64,000 nt of DNA from Confluentibacter lentus (GTDB lineage Bacteria > Bacteroidota > Bacteroidia > Flavobacteriales > Flavobacteriaceae), in assembly GCF_002806995.1 (NCBI RefSeq), contig NZ_NIHE01000001.1, forward strand, positions 124,001-188,000, in the 5' to 3' direction. Numbering within the stretch: position 1 is the first letter of the stretch; each line of letters opens with the position of its first letter. This document shows positions 1 through 9,168 of this stretch, in pieces. Below the pieces are notes generated by a model that made no database searches, was not told the DNA's origin, and worked only from the letters and a program-made list of their open reading frames with translations. The position numbers and the translations under genes were made by a program.

Positions 1-940
1 GAAGCCCTGTTAAATCACATGCTATTCCCAATCCGAAACACGTCACCGCAATGGTTTGGGCAATATCTGGAGCATTTTGAAGGTTCAAAGTTAAAGGCTC
101 AAGATTTATGGATTCTTTTTTTAACGTAACCGTATTATTTTTAAAAGTTGATGTTACTCCAAAGTGTTTGTAAATATCTACCAACAAAGAATCACCTTGC
201 AATGAATGTTCTTTATACGAAGACAATGAGATTTCTGTACCAATATCGCATAAAGCCACAATGCTAAAGTAATAAGACGCAGAAGACCAATCGGATTCAA
301 CCGTTAGGGTTTTGGGTTTTGGGTTATGGGCACTGGGTTTAACATTGATAGTATTTCCAATAAAGGATGTTTCCACTCCAATTTCATCCAAAAGTGCCAA
401 TGTCATTTTTATGTATGGAATCGATGTAATTTCTCCTTCTAGTGTTAATTCCAATCCGTTTTCAAGTCGAGATGCAATTAATAATAATGCAGAAATGTAT
501 TGGCTGCTTACATTTGCTTGGAGTGACACTTTATTTTTCGTCAGCTTTTTTCCCTTTATCCTTAAGGGTGGAAAGCCTTCATTTTCGGTATAACTAATAT
601 CTGCACCAAGCTCATTTAAAGCATCGACTAAAATTTTAATCGGACGCTCCTTCATACGTTGAGACCCTGTAATAATAACCTCTTTTCCTTCTTGTATAGA
701 CAAAAAAGCGGTTAAAAAACGCATGGCTGTTCCTGCATGATGAATATCTATAATATCAGAATCTGAAATTAATGCTTGGGTCATTAAATTACTATCATCA
801 GAATTTGAAATGTTTTCCAAAGTAAATTCTGGGTACAAAGCTTTTAATAAGAGCAACCGATTAGATTCACTCTTAGAGCCCGTTATAATGATGTTGTGAT
901 TTTTATTTTCTATTTGCGATTTGTGAAGTGTAATATCCAT
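1..940 (-). CDS. aroA: 3-phosphoshikimate 1-carboxyvinyltransferase (EPSP synthase), partial
   Basis: Shikimate-pathway enzyme that joins PEP to shikimate 3-phosphate. The frame stays open to the left edge, so about 313 N-terminal residues are visible and the C-terminus is missing. Visible motifs are the substrate-binding start SKSESNRLLLL, the GTAMRFLTAF segment and GSQRMKERPI, all typical of EPSP synthase. The ATG at 940 gives the start MDITLHKSQ. A short low-complexity GGGTTTT-type stretch near 305-335 encodes Pro/Lys residues just before the conserved VESDWSSASYY segment. The gene lies 12 bases or so downstream of the terminator-like hairpin that follows the MazG gene. Aromatic synthesis is consistent with the Phe/Tyr operon a few kilobases away. 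Confidence 0.95.
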   Translation of the reverse strand, partial: MDITLHKSQIENKNHNIIITGSKSESNRLLLLKALYPEFTLENISNSDDSNLMTQALISDSDIIDIHHAGTAMRFLTAFLSIQEGKEVIITGSQRMKERPIKILVDALNELGADISYTENEGFPPLRIKGKKLTKNKVSLQANVSSQYISALLLIASRLENGLELTLEGEITSIPYIKMTLALLDEIGVETSFIGNTINVKPSAHNPKPKTLTVESDWSSASYYFSIVALCDIGTEISLSSYKEHSLQGDSLLVDIYKHFGVTSTFKNNTVTLKKESINLEPLTLNLQNAPDIAQTIAVTCFGLGIACDLTGL

Positions 941-951
941 TATAATGTATT

Positions 952-978
952 AAAAAACGCTTCCTAAAAAGAAGCGTT
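952..978 (-). terminator. Rho-independent terminator after the MazG gene, overlapping the aroA start region
   Basis: On the minus strand AACGCTTC and GAAGCGTT form an 8-bp stem around a 7-base T-rich loop, followed by a run of T. It lies between the stop of the MazG gene and the aroA ATG at 940. Confidence 0.7.
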
Positions 979-986
979 CAAAGATA
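979..986 (-). promoter_or_regulatory. possible -7 promoter element for aroA (TATCTTTG)
   Basis: TATCTTTG matches the Bacteroidota -7 consensus TAnnTTTG. No TTG is seen at the usual distance upstream. A start about 6 bases downstream would fall inside the 5' arm of the terminator hairpin, so the hairpin would be incomplete in aroA transcripts. Confidence 0.35.
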
Positions 987-994
987 CTTATAAA

Positions 995-1321
995 TTATTT
1001 TAATTTTTCATTATTATGATGCCTATCATGGTCGCGTTTTCCTTTCTTGTCCATGCGCTTATCGAAAGCCTCTTGTAAATCGATGCCCGTTTGGTTTGCC
1101 AAGCATAATACCACAAATAAAACATCGGCTAATTCCTCGCCCAAATCTTTATCCTTATCACTTTCTTTTTCACTTTGTTCACCATATCGGCGCGCTATAA
1201 TACGTGCCACCTCACCTACTTCTTCGGTAAGTTGGGCCATATTGGTTAACTCATTAAAGTAACGAACGCCATGATTTTTTATCCAGTTATCTACTATTAT
1301 TTGTGCGTTTTTAATATCCAT
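995..1321 (-). CDS. MazG-like nucleotide pyrophosphohydrolase
   Basis: A 108-residue all-alpha NTP pyrophosphohydrolase of the MazG/dUTPase-like superfamily, probably hydrolysing a non-canonical or excess (d)NTP to the monophosphate. The metal-binding signature is visible: EEVGE at residues 33-37 and EELAD at 62-66, giving the ExxE...ExxD arrangement. It is a single-domain protein, much shorter than the two-domain E. coli MazG. The His/Lys/Asp-rich tail after about residue 88 is probably disordered. Its ATG shares one base with the stop of the upstream DUF3857 gene (TAATG), so translation is likely coupled. The substrate cannot be read from sequence. Confidence 0.88.
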   Translation of the reverse strand: MDIKNAQIIVDNWIKNHGVRYFNELTNMAQLTEEVGEVARIIARRYGEQSEKESDKDKDLGEELADVLFVVLCLANQTGIDLQEAFDKRMDKKGKRDHDRHHNNEKLK

Positions 1322-3327
1322 TATATTTTAGTAAGAATGATTTGTTCTGCTTCTTTTTCAATAAATTTATTAAAATATTCTTTTAAACTATCATAATACA
1401 TAGGCGAAATAATAGGCGCATTCATTTTCGTTGAAACTATTACTTGAATACTTTTTTCATTTCCAGAAACATTATATTTAAATTCTGCCAAATTATCTGG
1501 CATCATTACCACTGCGGGTTGCGGCATACTTTCAACTTTATAGCCTTCAGGCACATTTATTATCATTCTATATGCAGTTTCTGAGGGATATCCAAAATCT
1601 ACAGGAAACTCTCTTTTTTCTAATTTAAAAGGATTTTCATTTGTCTTTAAAAAGAACAAAGGCGAAAAGTAGAGCTTATTCCCAATAACATCTGCCTGAC
1701 TTTCTAATGAAAATTTATATGTTTCTGTAATAGGCTCCGATAAATCATAATCGTTTTTAACTTCATAATCTGAAATTTCCATGCCTTTATATTTGTTTTC
1801 AAGATTTTCTAAAAATTGGGTCTTATCTGTTTCTAAATATTTTTCCCGATAGGACATGGCATCATGATTGGTTTTTATAGACCTATAATTCCCTTCTATA
1901 TTTCCGCTTTCATCTAAATTAGCCAACATTGTTATCGTATTTCTAGACTGTTCACTTGGATATAAACTTATTGTTGACGAACTTTTATTCTTTCTAATGA
2001 TTCGCCCTTCCCAATTTAAAGCTTTAGTTGGTAAAATGTTTGGCATTGTAAACTTGTTACTCGCATCCAATAGTACGACACCTTGTTCTGTTTCTATACC
2101 TGATATAACATAATTATAGCCATCTATTGTTGGGAATAATGGAATCCCATTTTGCCGTGTACTAACCAAAACTGGATTTGCATTTAAGCCAGCGTGACGC
2201 AACATGGCTGTTAACATGAGATTTATTTCGGCAACGTTTCCTGTTTGGTCTTTGTAAGCCTTTCTAACCCCATCTCTACATGATATGCCATTATACCCAT
2301 TCCACTTCACTTTGGTTTTTACAAAATTAAAAATCGATGCCGCTCTTGCCATTGGGTCTGAAATACTTGATATTAATACATTAACATCATCCTCAAAATA
2401 ACCGGTTTTATTTAATTCATCGCCAAAACTAGAACTTTCATATATGGTTTTAACCACGTCTTCCCAAGTGGTAGAATAATATTTTATAGGTGAGTTAGGA
2501 AATTTGGTAAAAGATAATTCATATTGAATAGCCGAACGGTAATTACCAATATTGTTTACATAAGGCTCATCTTTTAATGCAGGAATATTTGATAAGTTAT
2601 AAGAAGTCAAAGTAGTTATATGATCCAATGTTGATGCGCTTCGTGCTGGTGTTACCGAAAGCCCTTCTCTAACTTCCCTAGTTGCTGGAAAATAAATCTG
2701 ACCACTTTTAGTTTCCACATTAGGAGTTACTAGTAAATACCCTTTGGTGTTTAATTTAAAATTAAAATATTCTGGTGTTTCAAAGGACGCTTCAAGTTTT
2801 TTTACTGGAATTGCATGTTGAAATACAAAATCATCCACATTCCAGTAAAAAGGAGACACGATGGTATATTTGTATTCAATTACACTACCTTCCTTAATAT
2901 TTGGCATTGTAAACTTGGTTTCATTGTAATATTTAGAAACCTCTGTTTTAAAAATACCATCTTTTTCTAGTTTAGTTTCTTCTATTTTTCCATCTACCAA
3001 ATTATAGGTAATGGCCTTTAGACTGGAAACTTTTTCCTCATCGCTTCCACTTTTATAAAGCTCTACTTGTCTGGTTGCATAATCAAATCCTTCTTGGTTA
3101 TATATTTTTATACGTTCGTGGATATCGGTTATAAGTTGAAATCCAAAACTTTGTTCATACTTGATGTACGTCCTTCGGTTTTTATACAAATAGGTAGCGT
3201 TTGCAGCCGTATCTAGCGGGTTTAGTTTTTCCTCTAGTTCTTCTTTTGACACTTTTCCAAAGTCATAATTTTGAGCTAATGTCGTTATGGAAAAACATAA
3301 GACTAGCAATAATGTGGTGGTTTTCAT
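1321..3327 (-). CDS. secreted DUF3857/transglutaminase-like protein lacking the catalytic Cys
   Basis: A 668-residue exported protein with a clear signal peptide (MKTTTLLLVLCFSITTLAQ). The N-terminal half resembles DUF3857 and the middle a transglutaminase-like core, as found in many Bacteroidota surface or periplasmic proteins. In the core the usual G-x-C is replaced by TGNV (residues 362-365), and the His of the triad appears as Asn405 in GYNYVI; the Asp in LLDAS (421) is kept. So I infer a non-peptidase or binding role rather than a working Cys enzyme. It follows a longer-conserved paralog at 3418-5331 in the same direction and is coupled to the MazG gene. Function unknown. Confidence 0.85.
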   Translation of the reverse strand: MKTTTLLLVLCFSITTLAQNYDFGKVSKEELEEKLNPLDTAANATYLYKNRRTYIKYEQSFGFQLITDIHERIKIYNQEGFDYATRQVELYKSGSDEEKVSSLKAITYNLVDGKIEETKLEKDGIFKTEVSKYYNETKFTMPNIKEGSVIEYKYTIVSPFYWNVDDFVFQHAIPVKKLEASFETPEYFNFKLNTKGYLLVTPNVETKSGQIYFPATREVREGLSVTPARSASTLDHITTLTSYNLSNIPALKDEPYVNNIGNYRSAIQYELSFTKFPNSPIKYYSTTWEDVVKTIYESSSFGDELNKTGYFEDDVNVLISSISDPMARAASIFNFVKTKVKWNGYNGISCRDGVRKAYKDQTGNVAEINLMLTAMLRHAGLNANPVLVSTRQNGIPLFPTIDGYNYVISGIETEQGVVLLDASNKFTMPNILPTKALNWEGRIIRKNKSSSTISLYPSEQSRNTITMLANLDESGNIEGNYRSIKTNHDAMSYREKYLETDKTQFLENLENKYKGMEISDYEVKNDYDLSEPITETYKFSLESQADVIGNKLYFSPLFFLKTNENPFKLEKREFPVDFGYPSETAYRMIINVPEGYKVESMPQPAVVMMPDNLAEFKYNVSGNEKSIQVIVSTKMNAPIISPMYYDSLKEYFNKFIEKEAEQIILTKI

Positions 3328-3417
3328 ATGTAGATATTTATTGTTTTTTATTTGTCATATGTTATTCGTATACCGTAATCAGTATCTGTGACCAATTTTA
3401 GGTTATACTCATTTCAT

Positions 3418-5331
3418 TTATGGTTGGTTTTTGATTAGTACTACTTTGGCGTTATCTTGTTTTGATACTTCTATGTTAAATTCCCGAAAGGCTTCATAGT
3501 CTTCTTTTGGAAACTCTCCATCCTTTATAATAAATTGTCGTTTGTAAACTAGTGCATGTTCACCTTTTTTCTCGATTTCAACATGATAGCTTCCAAATTT
3601 ATTTTCTATGGAAACATTGTTGGGCATGGCTTCAATTTTATAATCTGATGGCAATGTAATTTCAACTTCATCTACATCTTTAAAGCCTCTTTTAATTTTA
3701 AGCGGAAATTTTCTATCTCTATATCGGTCTGGAATTTGTGTCTGCCTATTTAAAGCATTTAATGTAACCAACATTCTATCGCCAGCTTTGTTAGAATAAT
3801 TACTGGCAACAAAATTAATATCTTCAATAAACGCGATACGTTCTTTATCGTTGGTAATTTGAATATTATTAATGGTTATGCCGTTTACATAATTCCATCT
3901 ATTTTTATAGTAGGTATCTAAATCCCTTTGGGTTTGGGTTTCATACATATATTTATCATCATACTGAATGCCTTTAGAATTCACATTGACCTTCACATTA
4001 ATATCTCCAGCATTTGATATTGTATAATGTCCTATTACATGTTGGGTGTTTTCTTCGGTAGTATATTTTTTGGTGCGCTGAATTTTACCCCCTTCTGGCG
4101 TTACAACCAGCACATCTCTATCATCGGTAAAATCACCTATAAAACCAAAAGGCGCTTTTTGACTGGTACATTCTAACCAAAGTGTATCATTTTCTGTTGG
4201 AATGGATAAAATAGCATGATTACCTTGCATGGAAGCAAAATCATGATCTATATTTCTTTGATTTTCACCTGCATATAAAACAGTATAGTTTGACTCTATA
4301 TTAGCCACTTTAAGCAAACACATGGTGTAATTTGTTAAAGCTTTACAATCTCCATAACTCAATCTATCAACTTCGGATGCATTAAAAGGTTTCCACCCGC
4401 CTATACCTACTTGCACGCTAATATATCTAGATTTATCTTGCACATATTGATATATTTTTTTCGCTTTATCAATATCATTCTTTTCATCTTTAACCAAATC
4501 TTGAATGAAAGACACCGTTTGGGGAGATAAATCGTGTGTATTTTGCAATAAATCCTTATAAACCCATTTCCCAAAATCATTCCAATTTTCAACCTGGGCC
4601 GACACGCCTTCTAATGTGAATTTTTTTGAAGCGAATAGTACTTTTGGGGACATATCTACCAAAGCAGGGCTAAAATCTTCTGGCTTCATAGCCTCCACAT
4701 TCTTCACTGCATAGCTAATTTTATTTGAAAGCTCTTCTTTCGTCACATCAATACCTCCTAAATTCATTTCTTTGGTTCTAATAGGCGTATCTGCTGAAAA
4801 GTTTATAGTATAAGAACTATTCTGAACACTTAAAAAATAACTATTAATAGGCATGAAAGGCTCAATAAATGCCGTATTCGTTGTGTTTGTTGAGTAAATA
4901 AACTCCATGGTATAAGGATACGAAATGGGTGTATATTCTAAATATTTAACTCTTGAATCAGAATACAAGGTACCTCCATCTACGGCACTGACATCTTTAA
5001 AATCGTTCTTTTTGATTTTTTTTATTTCATTCCCTAACTGATTGAAAACCCTAACTTCTAATTCTTTAATTTTTACGTTATTATCATAATGTACATAAGC
5101 ATCAATATTGTCATTACCTTCTTTGTTTAAAACAGTAATAATTCGTTTTTCAGAAACATCCATATTGTTTATGGAATTTACCGAAACATTTATTTCATGA
5201 TGTCTAACAACTGCATTGGCATTTTGTTTAAGATTTTCAGGAATTGAAGCGGAAGAATATAAATTTTCTTGTGAAAAAAGATATGTTGCTGAGAATAAAA
5301 TAAAAATAATCGCTATGCTTTTTACATTCAT
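3418..5331 (-). CDS. secreted DUF3857/transglutaminase-like protein with intact Cys-His pair
   Basis: A 637-residue exported protein, signal peptide MNVKSIAIIFILFSATYLFS. The order is a DUF3857 beta-rich region (about 45-220), a transglutaminase-like core (about 270-400) and a C-terminal beta region. The core has Cys329 in YGDCKAL, His372 in GNHAIL and an acidic residue Glu387 in WLECT, so a catalytic triad is plausible. It is the upstream member of a tandem paralog pair. The partner lacks the Cys. Family members occur widely in Flavobacteriia, often near polysaccharide or cell-surface genes, but no substrate is established that I can name. Confidence 0.85.
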   Translation of the reverse strand: MNVKSIAIIFILFSATYLFSQENLYSSASIPENLKQNANAVVRHHEINVSVNSINNMDVSEKRIITVLNKEGNDNIDAYVHYDNNVKIKELEVRVFNQLGNEIKKIKKNDFKDVSAVDGGTLYSDSRVKYLEYTPISYPYTMEFIYSTNTTNTAFIEPFMPINSYFLSVQNSSYTINFSADTPIRTKEMNLGGIDVTKEELSNKISYAVKNVEAMKPEDFSPALVDMSPKVLFASKKFTLEGVSAQVENWNDFGKWVYKDLLQNTHDLSPQTVSFIQDLVKDEKNDIDKAKKIYQYVQDKSRYISVQVGIGGWKPFNASEVDRLSYGDCKALTNYTMCLLKVANIESNYTVLYAGENQRNIDHDFASMQGNHAILSIPTENDTLWLECTSQKAPFGFIGDFTDDRDVLVVTPEGGKIQRTKKYTTEENTQHVIGHYTISNAGDINVKVNVNSKGIQYDDKYMYETQTQRDLDTYYKNRWNYVNGITINNIQITNDKERIAFIEDINFVASNYSNKAGDRMLVTLNALNRQTQIPDRYRDRKFPLKIKRGFKDVDEVEITLPSDYKIEAMPNNVSIENKFGSYHVEIEKKGEHALVYKRQFIIKDGEFPKEDYEAFREFNIEVSKQDNAKVVLIKNQP

Positions 5332-5504
5332 TTATTGTGAAAAATATGATTAAAGCATTAAATATATTATTTTTAAGCTTACAATTACATGAGAAAAATC
5401 ATAATTCGTTGTAATGCTTAGCTTTTTAGTTTATAAGCTAAAATCTTACATATAAGATAATAAAATAAGGGAAGGACTATATATTTAATTAATTAGAGCT
5501 TGGA

Positions 5505-5957
5505 TTACTCCCTATTTTTTGAATCAATTATTATAGTAACCGGGCCATCATTAATGAGTTCCACTTTCATATCGGCGCCAAATTGTCCCGTGTGAACTTT
5601 TTTATTTAAATCTAATTCCAATTGATTTACAAAGGTTTCATATAGTGGAATGGCAACATCTGGCTTTGCTGCTTTTATATAGCTTGGGCGATTGCCTTTT
5701 TTAGTTGAAGCATGTAATGTAAACTGACTTACCACAATAATATCACCATATATTTCTAAAACGGATTTATTCATCACGCCGTTTTCATCACCAAAAATGC
5801 GAAGGTTGGTAATCTTATTAGAAAGCCAATTAATGTCTTCTTGAGTGTCTTCATCAACAATTCCCAAAAGAATTAAAAGTCCATTTCCTATTGAAGCTAC
5901 TATGTTGCTTTCAATCGTGACACTTGCTTTTGATACTCTTTGAATGACTACCTTCAT
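5505..5957 (-). CDS. dtd: D-aminoacyl-tRNA deacylase
   Basis: A cytoplasmic proofreading enzyme that frees tRNA from mischarged D-amino acids and glycine. At 150 residues it is the usual family length. The start MKVVIQRVSKASV, the SQFTL motif (77-81) and the GPVT motif (138-141) form the chirality-checking active site of the family. It lies about 75 bases after rsgA in the same direction, which suggests one transcript. Confidence 0.97.
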   Translation of the reverse strand: MKVVIQRVSKASVTIESNIVASIGNGLLILLGIVDEDTQEDINWLSNKITNLRIFGDENGVMNKSVLEIYGDIIVVSQFTLHASTKKGNRPSYIKAAKPDVAIPLYETFVNQLELDLNKKVHTGQFGADMKVELINDGPVTIIIDSKNRE

Positions 5958-6031
5958 AAGCCCCTAAATCCCCAAAGGGGACTTGTTTTTTTGTTTAATT
6001 TATAAGTCTGTTAGCTGAAATTGTAAACTGA

Positions 6032-6982
6032 TTATTCCCGTTCCCAATCTTCCGTTCTATAATGTTCATCATCACCTTCAAGTATTTGTAAATAACTACG
6101 ATAACGTGAATATGCAATCTCATCGGCTTCCAAAGCCGATTTCACGGCACATTTAGGCTCTTGCACATGCAAGCAATTATGGAATTTACATTGTTGTTTA
6201 AGGGCAAAAAATTCGGGGAAATAATCGCCTACTTCTTCTTTATCCATATCTACCACACCAAAACCTTTAATGCCAGGTGTATCAATAATTTTAGCATTAA
6301 AGCTTAAATCAAACATTTCTGCAAAGGTTGTGGTATGTTGCCCCTGCATGTGCAAGGTTGAAATTTCCTTGGTTTTAATATCCAAAGTTGGTTCAATAGT
6401 ATTTACAAGTGTCGATTTTCCCACTCCTGAATGACCGGAAAACATATTAACTTTTCCCTTCATAATGGCTTTAACTTTATCAACATTTTTACCTGTTTTT
6501 GCTGAAACCCCAATACATTCATACCCAATTTTCCTGTACACATGAGCCAGAAATTTTACTTCATTTAAGGTCTCCTCATCGTAAGTATCAATTTTATTGA
6601 AAAGTAGAATCGTTTTTATTTGATAAGCATTGGCAGTGACTAAAAACCTATCGATAAAACTGGTTAACGTAGGCGGATTATTTATGGTAATCAACAAAAA
6701 AACCTGATCAATATTAGCTGCAATGATATGTGTTTGTTTGGATAAATTGACAGATTTCCGAATAATGTAATTCTTCCTATCGTGGATATTATTGATAATT
6801 CCAGAAACTTGATTATTATCGGTTTCCAATTCAAAATCTACAACGTCGCCAACTGCAATAGGGTTGGTACTTTTAATGCCTTTCATTCGGAATTTACCTT
6901 TAATACGGCACTCGTAAGTGTCGCCTAAATCGGTTTTAACAGTGTACCAACTTCCAGTAGATTTATAAACAAGTCCTGTCAT
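6032..6982 (-). CDS. rsgA: ribosome small subunit-dependent GTPase A
   Basis: A circularly permuted GTPase that helps late 30S subunit maturation. Domains in order are an N-terminal OB fold (about 1-75), a G domain with G4 NKID (129-132) before G1 GHSGVGKS (183-190) and G3 DTPG (234-237), and a C-terminal zinc knuckle with Cys265, Cys270, His272 and Cys278. The order G4-G1-G3 is diagnostic. Length (316) is normal. It stands between the terminator of the Phe/Tyr operon and dtd. Confidence 0.97.
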   Translation of the reverse strand: MTGLVYKSTGSWYTVKTDLGDTYECRIKGKFRMKGIKSTNPIAVGDVVDFELETDNNQVSGIINNIHDRKNYIIRKSVNLSKQTHIIAANIDQVFLLITINNPPTLTSFIDRFLVTANAYQIKTILLFNKIDTYDEETLNEVKFLAHVYRKIGYECIGVSAKTGKNVDKVKAIMKGKVNMFSGHSGVGKSTLVNTIEPTLDIKTKEISTLHMQGQHTTTFAEMFDLSFNAKIIDTPGIKGFGVVDMDKEEVGDYFPEFFALKQQCKFHNCLHVQEPKCAVKSALEADEIAYSRYRSYLQILEGDDEHYRTEDWERE

Positions 6983-7063
6983 TAAAATTCAATAATTGCT
7001 TATACAAATTAACAACATTTAGATATAATATGCTGTGGGATGAAATCATAAATTATAGAGAAT

Positions 7064-7089
7064 AAAAAAAGCCCCGCAATCGCGAGGCT
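7064..7089 (-). terminator. Rho-independent terminator of the Phe/Tyr operon
   Basis: On the minus strand AGCCTCGC and GCGGGGCT form an 8-bp stem (one G-U pair) with loop GATT, followed by seven T. It lies right after the stop of the DAHP synthase gene and separates the operon from rsgA. Confidence 0.85.
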
Positions 7090-7095
7090 ATTTTT

Positions 7096-8178
7096 TTAAC
7101 CATTTATAATCTTCTCTTGATGATTGATGGATTCTTGATGAATAGCCTTAAACATTTTTAAAACAAATTCTTCGCTTAATCCTTTAGATTCTCCTTCAAG
7201 AACCATTTTACCTAATATTTCATTCCAACGTTTAGATTGTAAAACAGCCACGTTTTTTTGTTTTTTAAGGGCTCCAATACTATCGGCAGCTTTCATACGC
7301 TTACCTAACAAATCTATAATTTGATTATCAACAATATCAATTTGAGCTCTTAAATTATCAAGTTGCTTATTGTAATCCGCTTCTGGATCGCTCTCTTTTT
7401 TTATTTTCAAATCTTTCATAATTTGAATCAACACTTTTGGTGTTACTTGCTGAGACGCATCACTCCAAGCATTATCTGGATCAAAATGGGTTTCAATCAT
7501 GAGTCCGTCAAAATTCAAATCCAATGCCGTTTGCGACACATCAAAAATCATATCACGTTTTCCTGTAATGTGCGATGGATCGTTAATTATTGGTAAATCT
7601 GGAAACTTGGTTTGCAACTCGATTGCCAATTGCCATTCTGGATTGTTTCTATATTTTGTTTTTTCGTAAGTTGAAAATCCTCTATGGATAACGCCTAATT
7701 TTTTAATGTTGGCCGTTGCCAAACGCTCAATCGCGCCCAACCACAACGGCAAATCTGGATTTACTGGGTTTTTTACCAATATAATTTTATCGGTTCCTTG
7801 TAAAGCATCGGCAATTTCTTGAACGATAAAAGGACTCACTGTAGAACGCGCACCAATCCATAATAAATCGACATCATGTTCTAAAGCCAATTTTACGTGG
7901 GCAGCGTTAGCAACTTCGGTCGCTGTTTTCATACCCGTTTCATCTTTTACTTTTTGCAACCATTTCAAACCTAAAGCACCAACACCTTCAAACATGCCTG
8001 GTCTTGTTCTTGGTTTCCAAATACCTGCTCTATAATAGTTAACATCCGTATCTTTTAGCTCATGAGCTATCCTTAACACTTGTTCTTCAGTTTCGGCACT
8101 GCATGGTCCTGCGATAACCAAAGGATGATCTAATTTTAAATCATCTAACCAGCCTCTTAATTCCTTCTTGTTTTCCAT
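7096..8178 (-). CDS. bifunctional 3-deoxy-7-phosphoheptulonate synthase / chorismate mutase
   Basis: Catalyses the first step of the shikimate pathway (PEP plus erythrose 4-phosphate) and the chorismate-to-prephenate rearrangement. Residues 1 to about 255 are a type Ibeta DAHP synthase domain (VIAGPCSAE, GIWKPRTRPG, NDPSHITGKRD). The last 95 or so residues are an AroQ-type chorismate mutase helix bundle (LRAQIDIVDNQIIDLLGKR...IHQES). I chose the ATG at 8178 (MENKKELRGWLDDL), which matches the family start. An in-frame ATG at 8211 would add 11 poorly conserved residues. It is the last gene of the operon. The fusion places branch-point and entry enzymes in one chain, a form in which prephenate or chorismate feedback is common. 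Confidence 0.95.
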   Translation of the reverse strand: MENKKELRGWLDDLKLDHPLVIAGPCSAETEEQVLRIAHELKDTDVNYYRAGIWKPRTRPGMFEGVGALGLKWLQKVKDETGMKTATEVANAAHVKLALEHDVDLLWIGARSTVSPFIVQEIADALQGTDKIILVKNPVNPDLPLWLGAIERLATANIKKLGVIHRGFSTYEKTKYRNNPEWQLAIELQTKFPDLPIINDPSHITGKRDMIFDVSQTALDLNFDGLMIETHFDPDNAWSDASQQVTPKVLIQIMKDLKIKKESDPEADYNKQLDNLRAQIDIVDNQIIDLLGKRMKAADSIGALKKQKNVAVLQSKRWNEILGKMVLEGESKGLSEEFVLKMFKAIHQESINHQEKIING

Positions 8179-8271
8179 AATCTTTAATAAAATTTCAAAA
8201 TTAAATTCCAAATTCCAAATCTTTATATTTTTTATAAATTGGATTTTAAAATTTTGTTTTGGGTTTTGTTT

Positions 8272-9123
8272 TTAAATAATTCCGTTTAAAATGTCTTTTA
8301 TATGATTGGTGTTTTTCATCTCATTATAAATGGCTTCAAAGTCATCTTCTTTCATCATATCCCTAAAATGAGTGAGATTTGTAATATATTCTTCTAATGA
8401 TTCAATAACATTCTCTTTGTTTTGTCTGAATATGGGAGACCACATTTCTGGTGAACTTTTAGCCAATCTTACTGTTGAAGCAAATCCACTACCTGCCATA
8501 TCGAAAATATCGCGTTCATTTTTTTCTTTTTCAATAACGGTTTTCCCCAACATAAATGAGCTAATATGCGATAAATGAGAAACATATGCAATATGCTTAT
8601 CATGTGAGTCTGGATTCATACGTCTCAATTTCATACCAATTGCGGTAAAAAAATCCAATACCTTATTTTTAAGAGCTTCATCTGTTTTATCTTCTTCACA
8701 AATGATATTTGTTTTATTCTGAAACAAATTATATATAGCTGCTTTTGGTCCAGAGTATTCAGTACCTGCAATAGGATGCATCGCTAAAAAGTGTTTTCTT
8801 TTAGGGTGATTTTCAACCACTTTACAAATTGCTTCTTTCGTTGACCCAACATCAATGACCAATCCTGTTTCCGATATTTTGTCTAAAAGCGTTGGCAATA
8901 ATTTTACGGATGCATCAACAGGTATGGAAAGAATCACTAAATCAGCATTAGGAATATCATCAATAGTTGCTTTTCTATCAATTAAATTAAGCGCCAAAGC
9001 TTCATCAAGTGTTGATTCTTTTCTACTTATGCCATAAATAGTGACCGTTGGGTCTAGCCTTTTAATTTCTAAAGCTAGACTCCCACCAATTAAACCAACT
9101 CCTATGATGTATATATTTTTCAT
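8272..9123 (-). CDS. tyrA: prephenate dehydrogenase
   Basis: Oxidative decarboxylation of prephenate to 4-hydroxyphenylpyruvate, for tyrosine. The NAD(P)-binding motif GVGLIGGS (8-15) and the family motif HPIAGTE (116-122) are present. At 283 residues it is monofunctional: there is no chorismate mutase domain and no clear C-terminal ACT domain. Chorismate mutase is supplied by the next gene. It sits between the aminotransferase and DAHP synthase-mutase genes, downstream of the Phe/Tyr attenuator. Confidence 0.95.
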   Translation of the reverse strand: MKNIYIIGVGLIGGSLALEIKRLDPTVTIYGISRKESTLDEALALNLIDRKATIDDIPNADLVILSIPVDASVKLLPTLLDKISETGLVIDVGSTKEAICKVVENHPKRKHFLAMHPIAGTEYSGPKAAIYNLFQNKTNIICEEDKTDEALKNKVLDFFTAIGMKLRRMNPDSHDKHIAYVSHLSHISSFMLGKTVIEKEKNERDIFDMAGSGFASTVRLAKSSPEMWSPIFRQNKENVIESLEEYITNLTHFRDMMKEDDFEAIYNEMKNTNHIKDILNGII

Positions 9124-9168
9124 TACTCTCTAAACCCTCTTCAAAGAAAAGTGTTTTTAAAATTTAAA

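Noticed and set aside
298-340. Telomere-like GGGTTTT repeats
   Set aside because: They lie inside the aroA reading frame without breaking it and encode a short Pro/Lys linker; only a local low-complexity patch.
5332-5504. Possible small RNA in the gap between dtd and the DUF3857 gene
   Set aside because: Only weak 6-bp hairpins (ATCTTA/TAAGAT, TAGCTT/AAGCTA) and no promoter match or T-run tied to them.
8179-8271. TTTGGAATTTGGAATTT repeats upstream of the DAHP synthase gene
   Set aside because: Simple AT-rich repeats common in flavobacterial gaps; no hairpin or promoter motif stands out.
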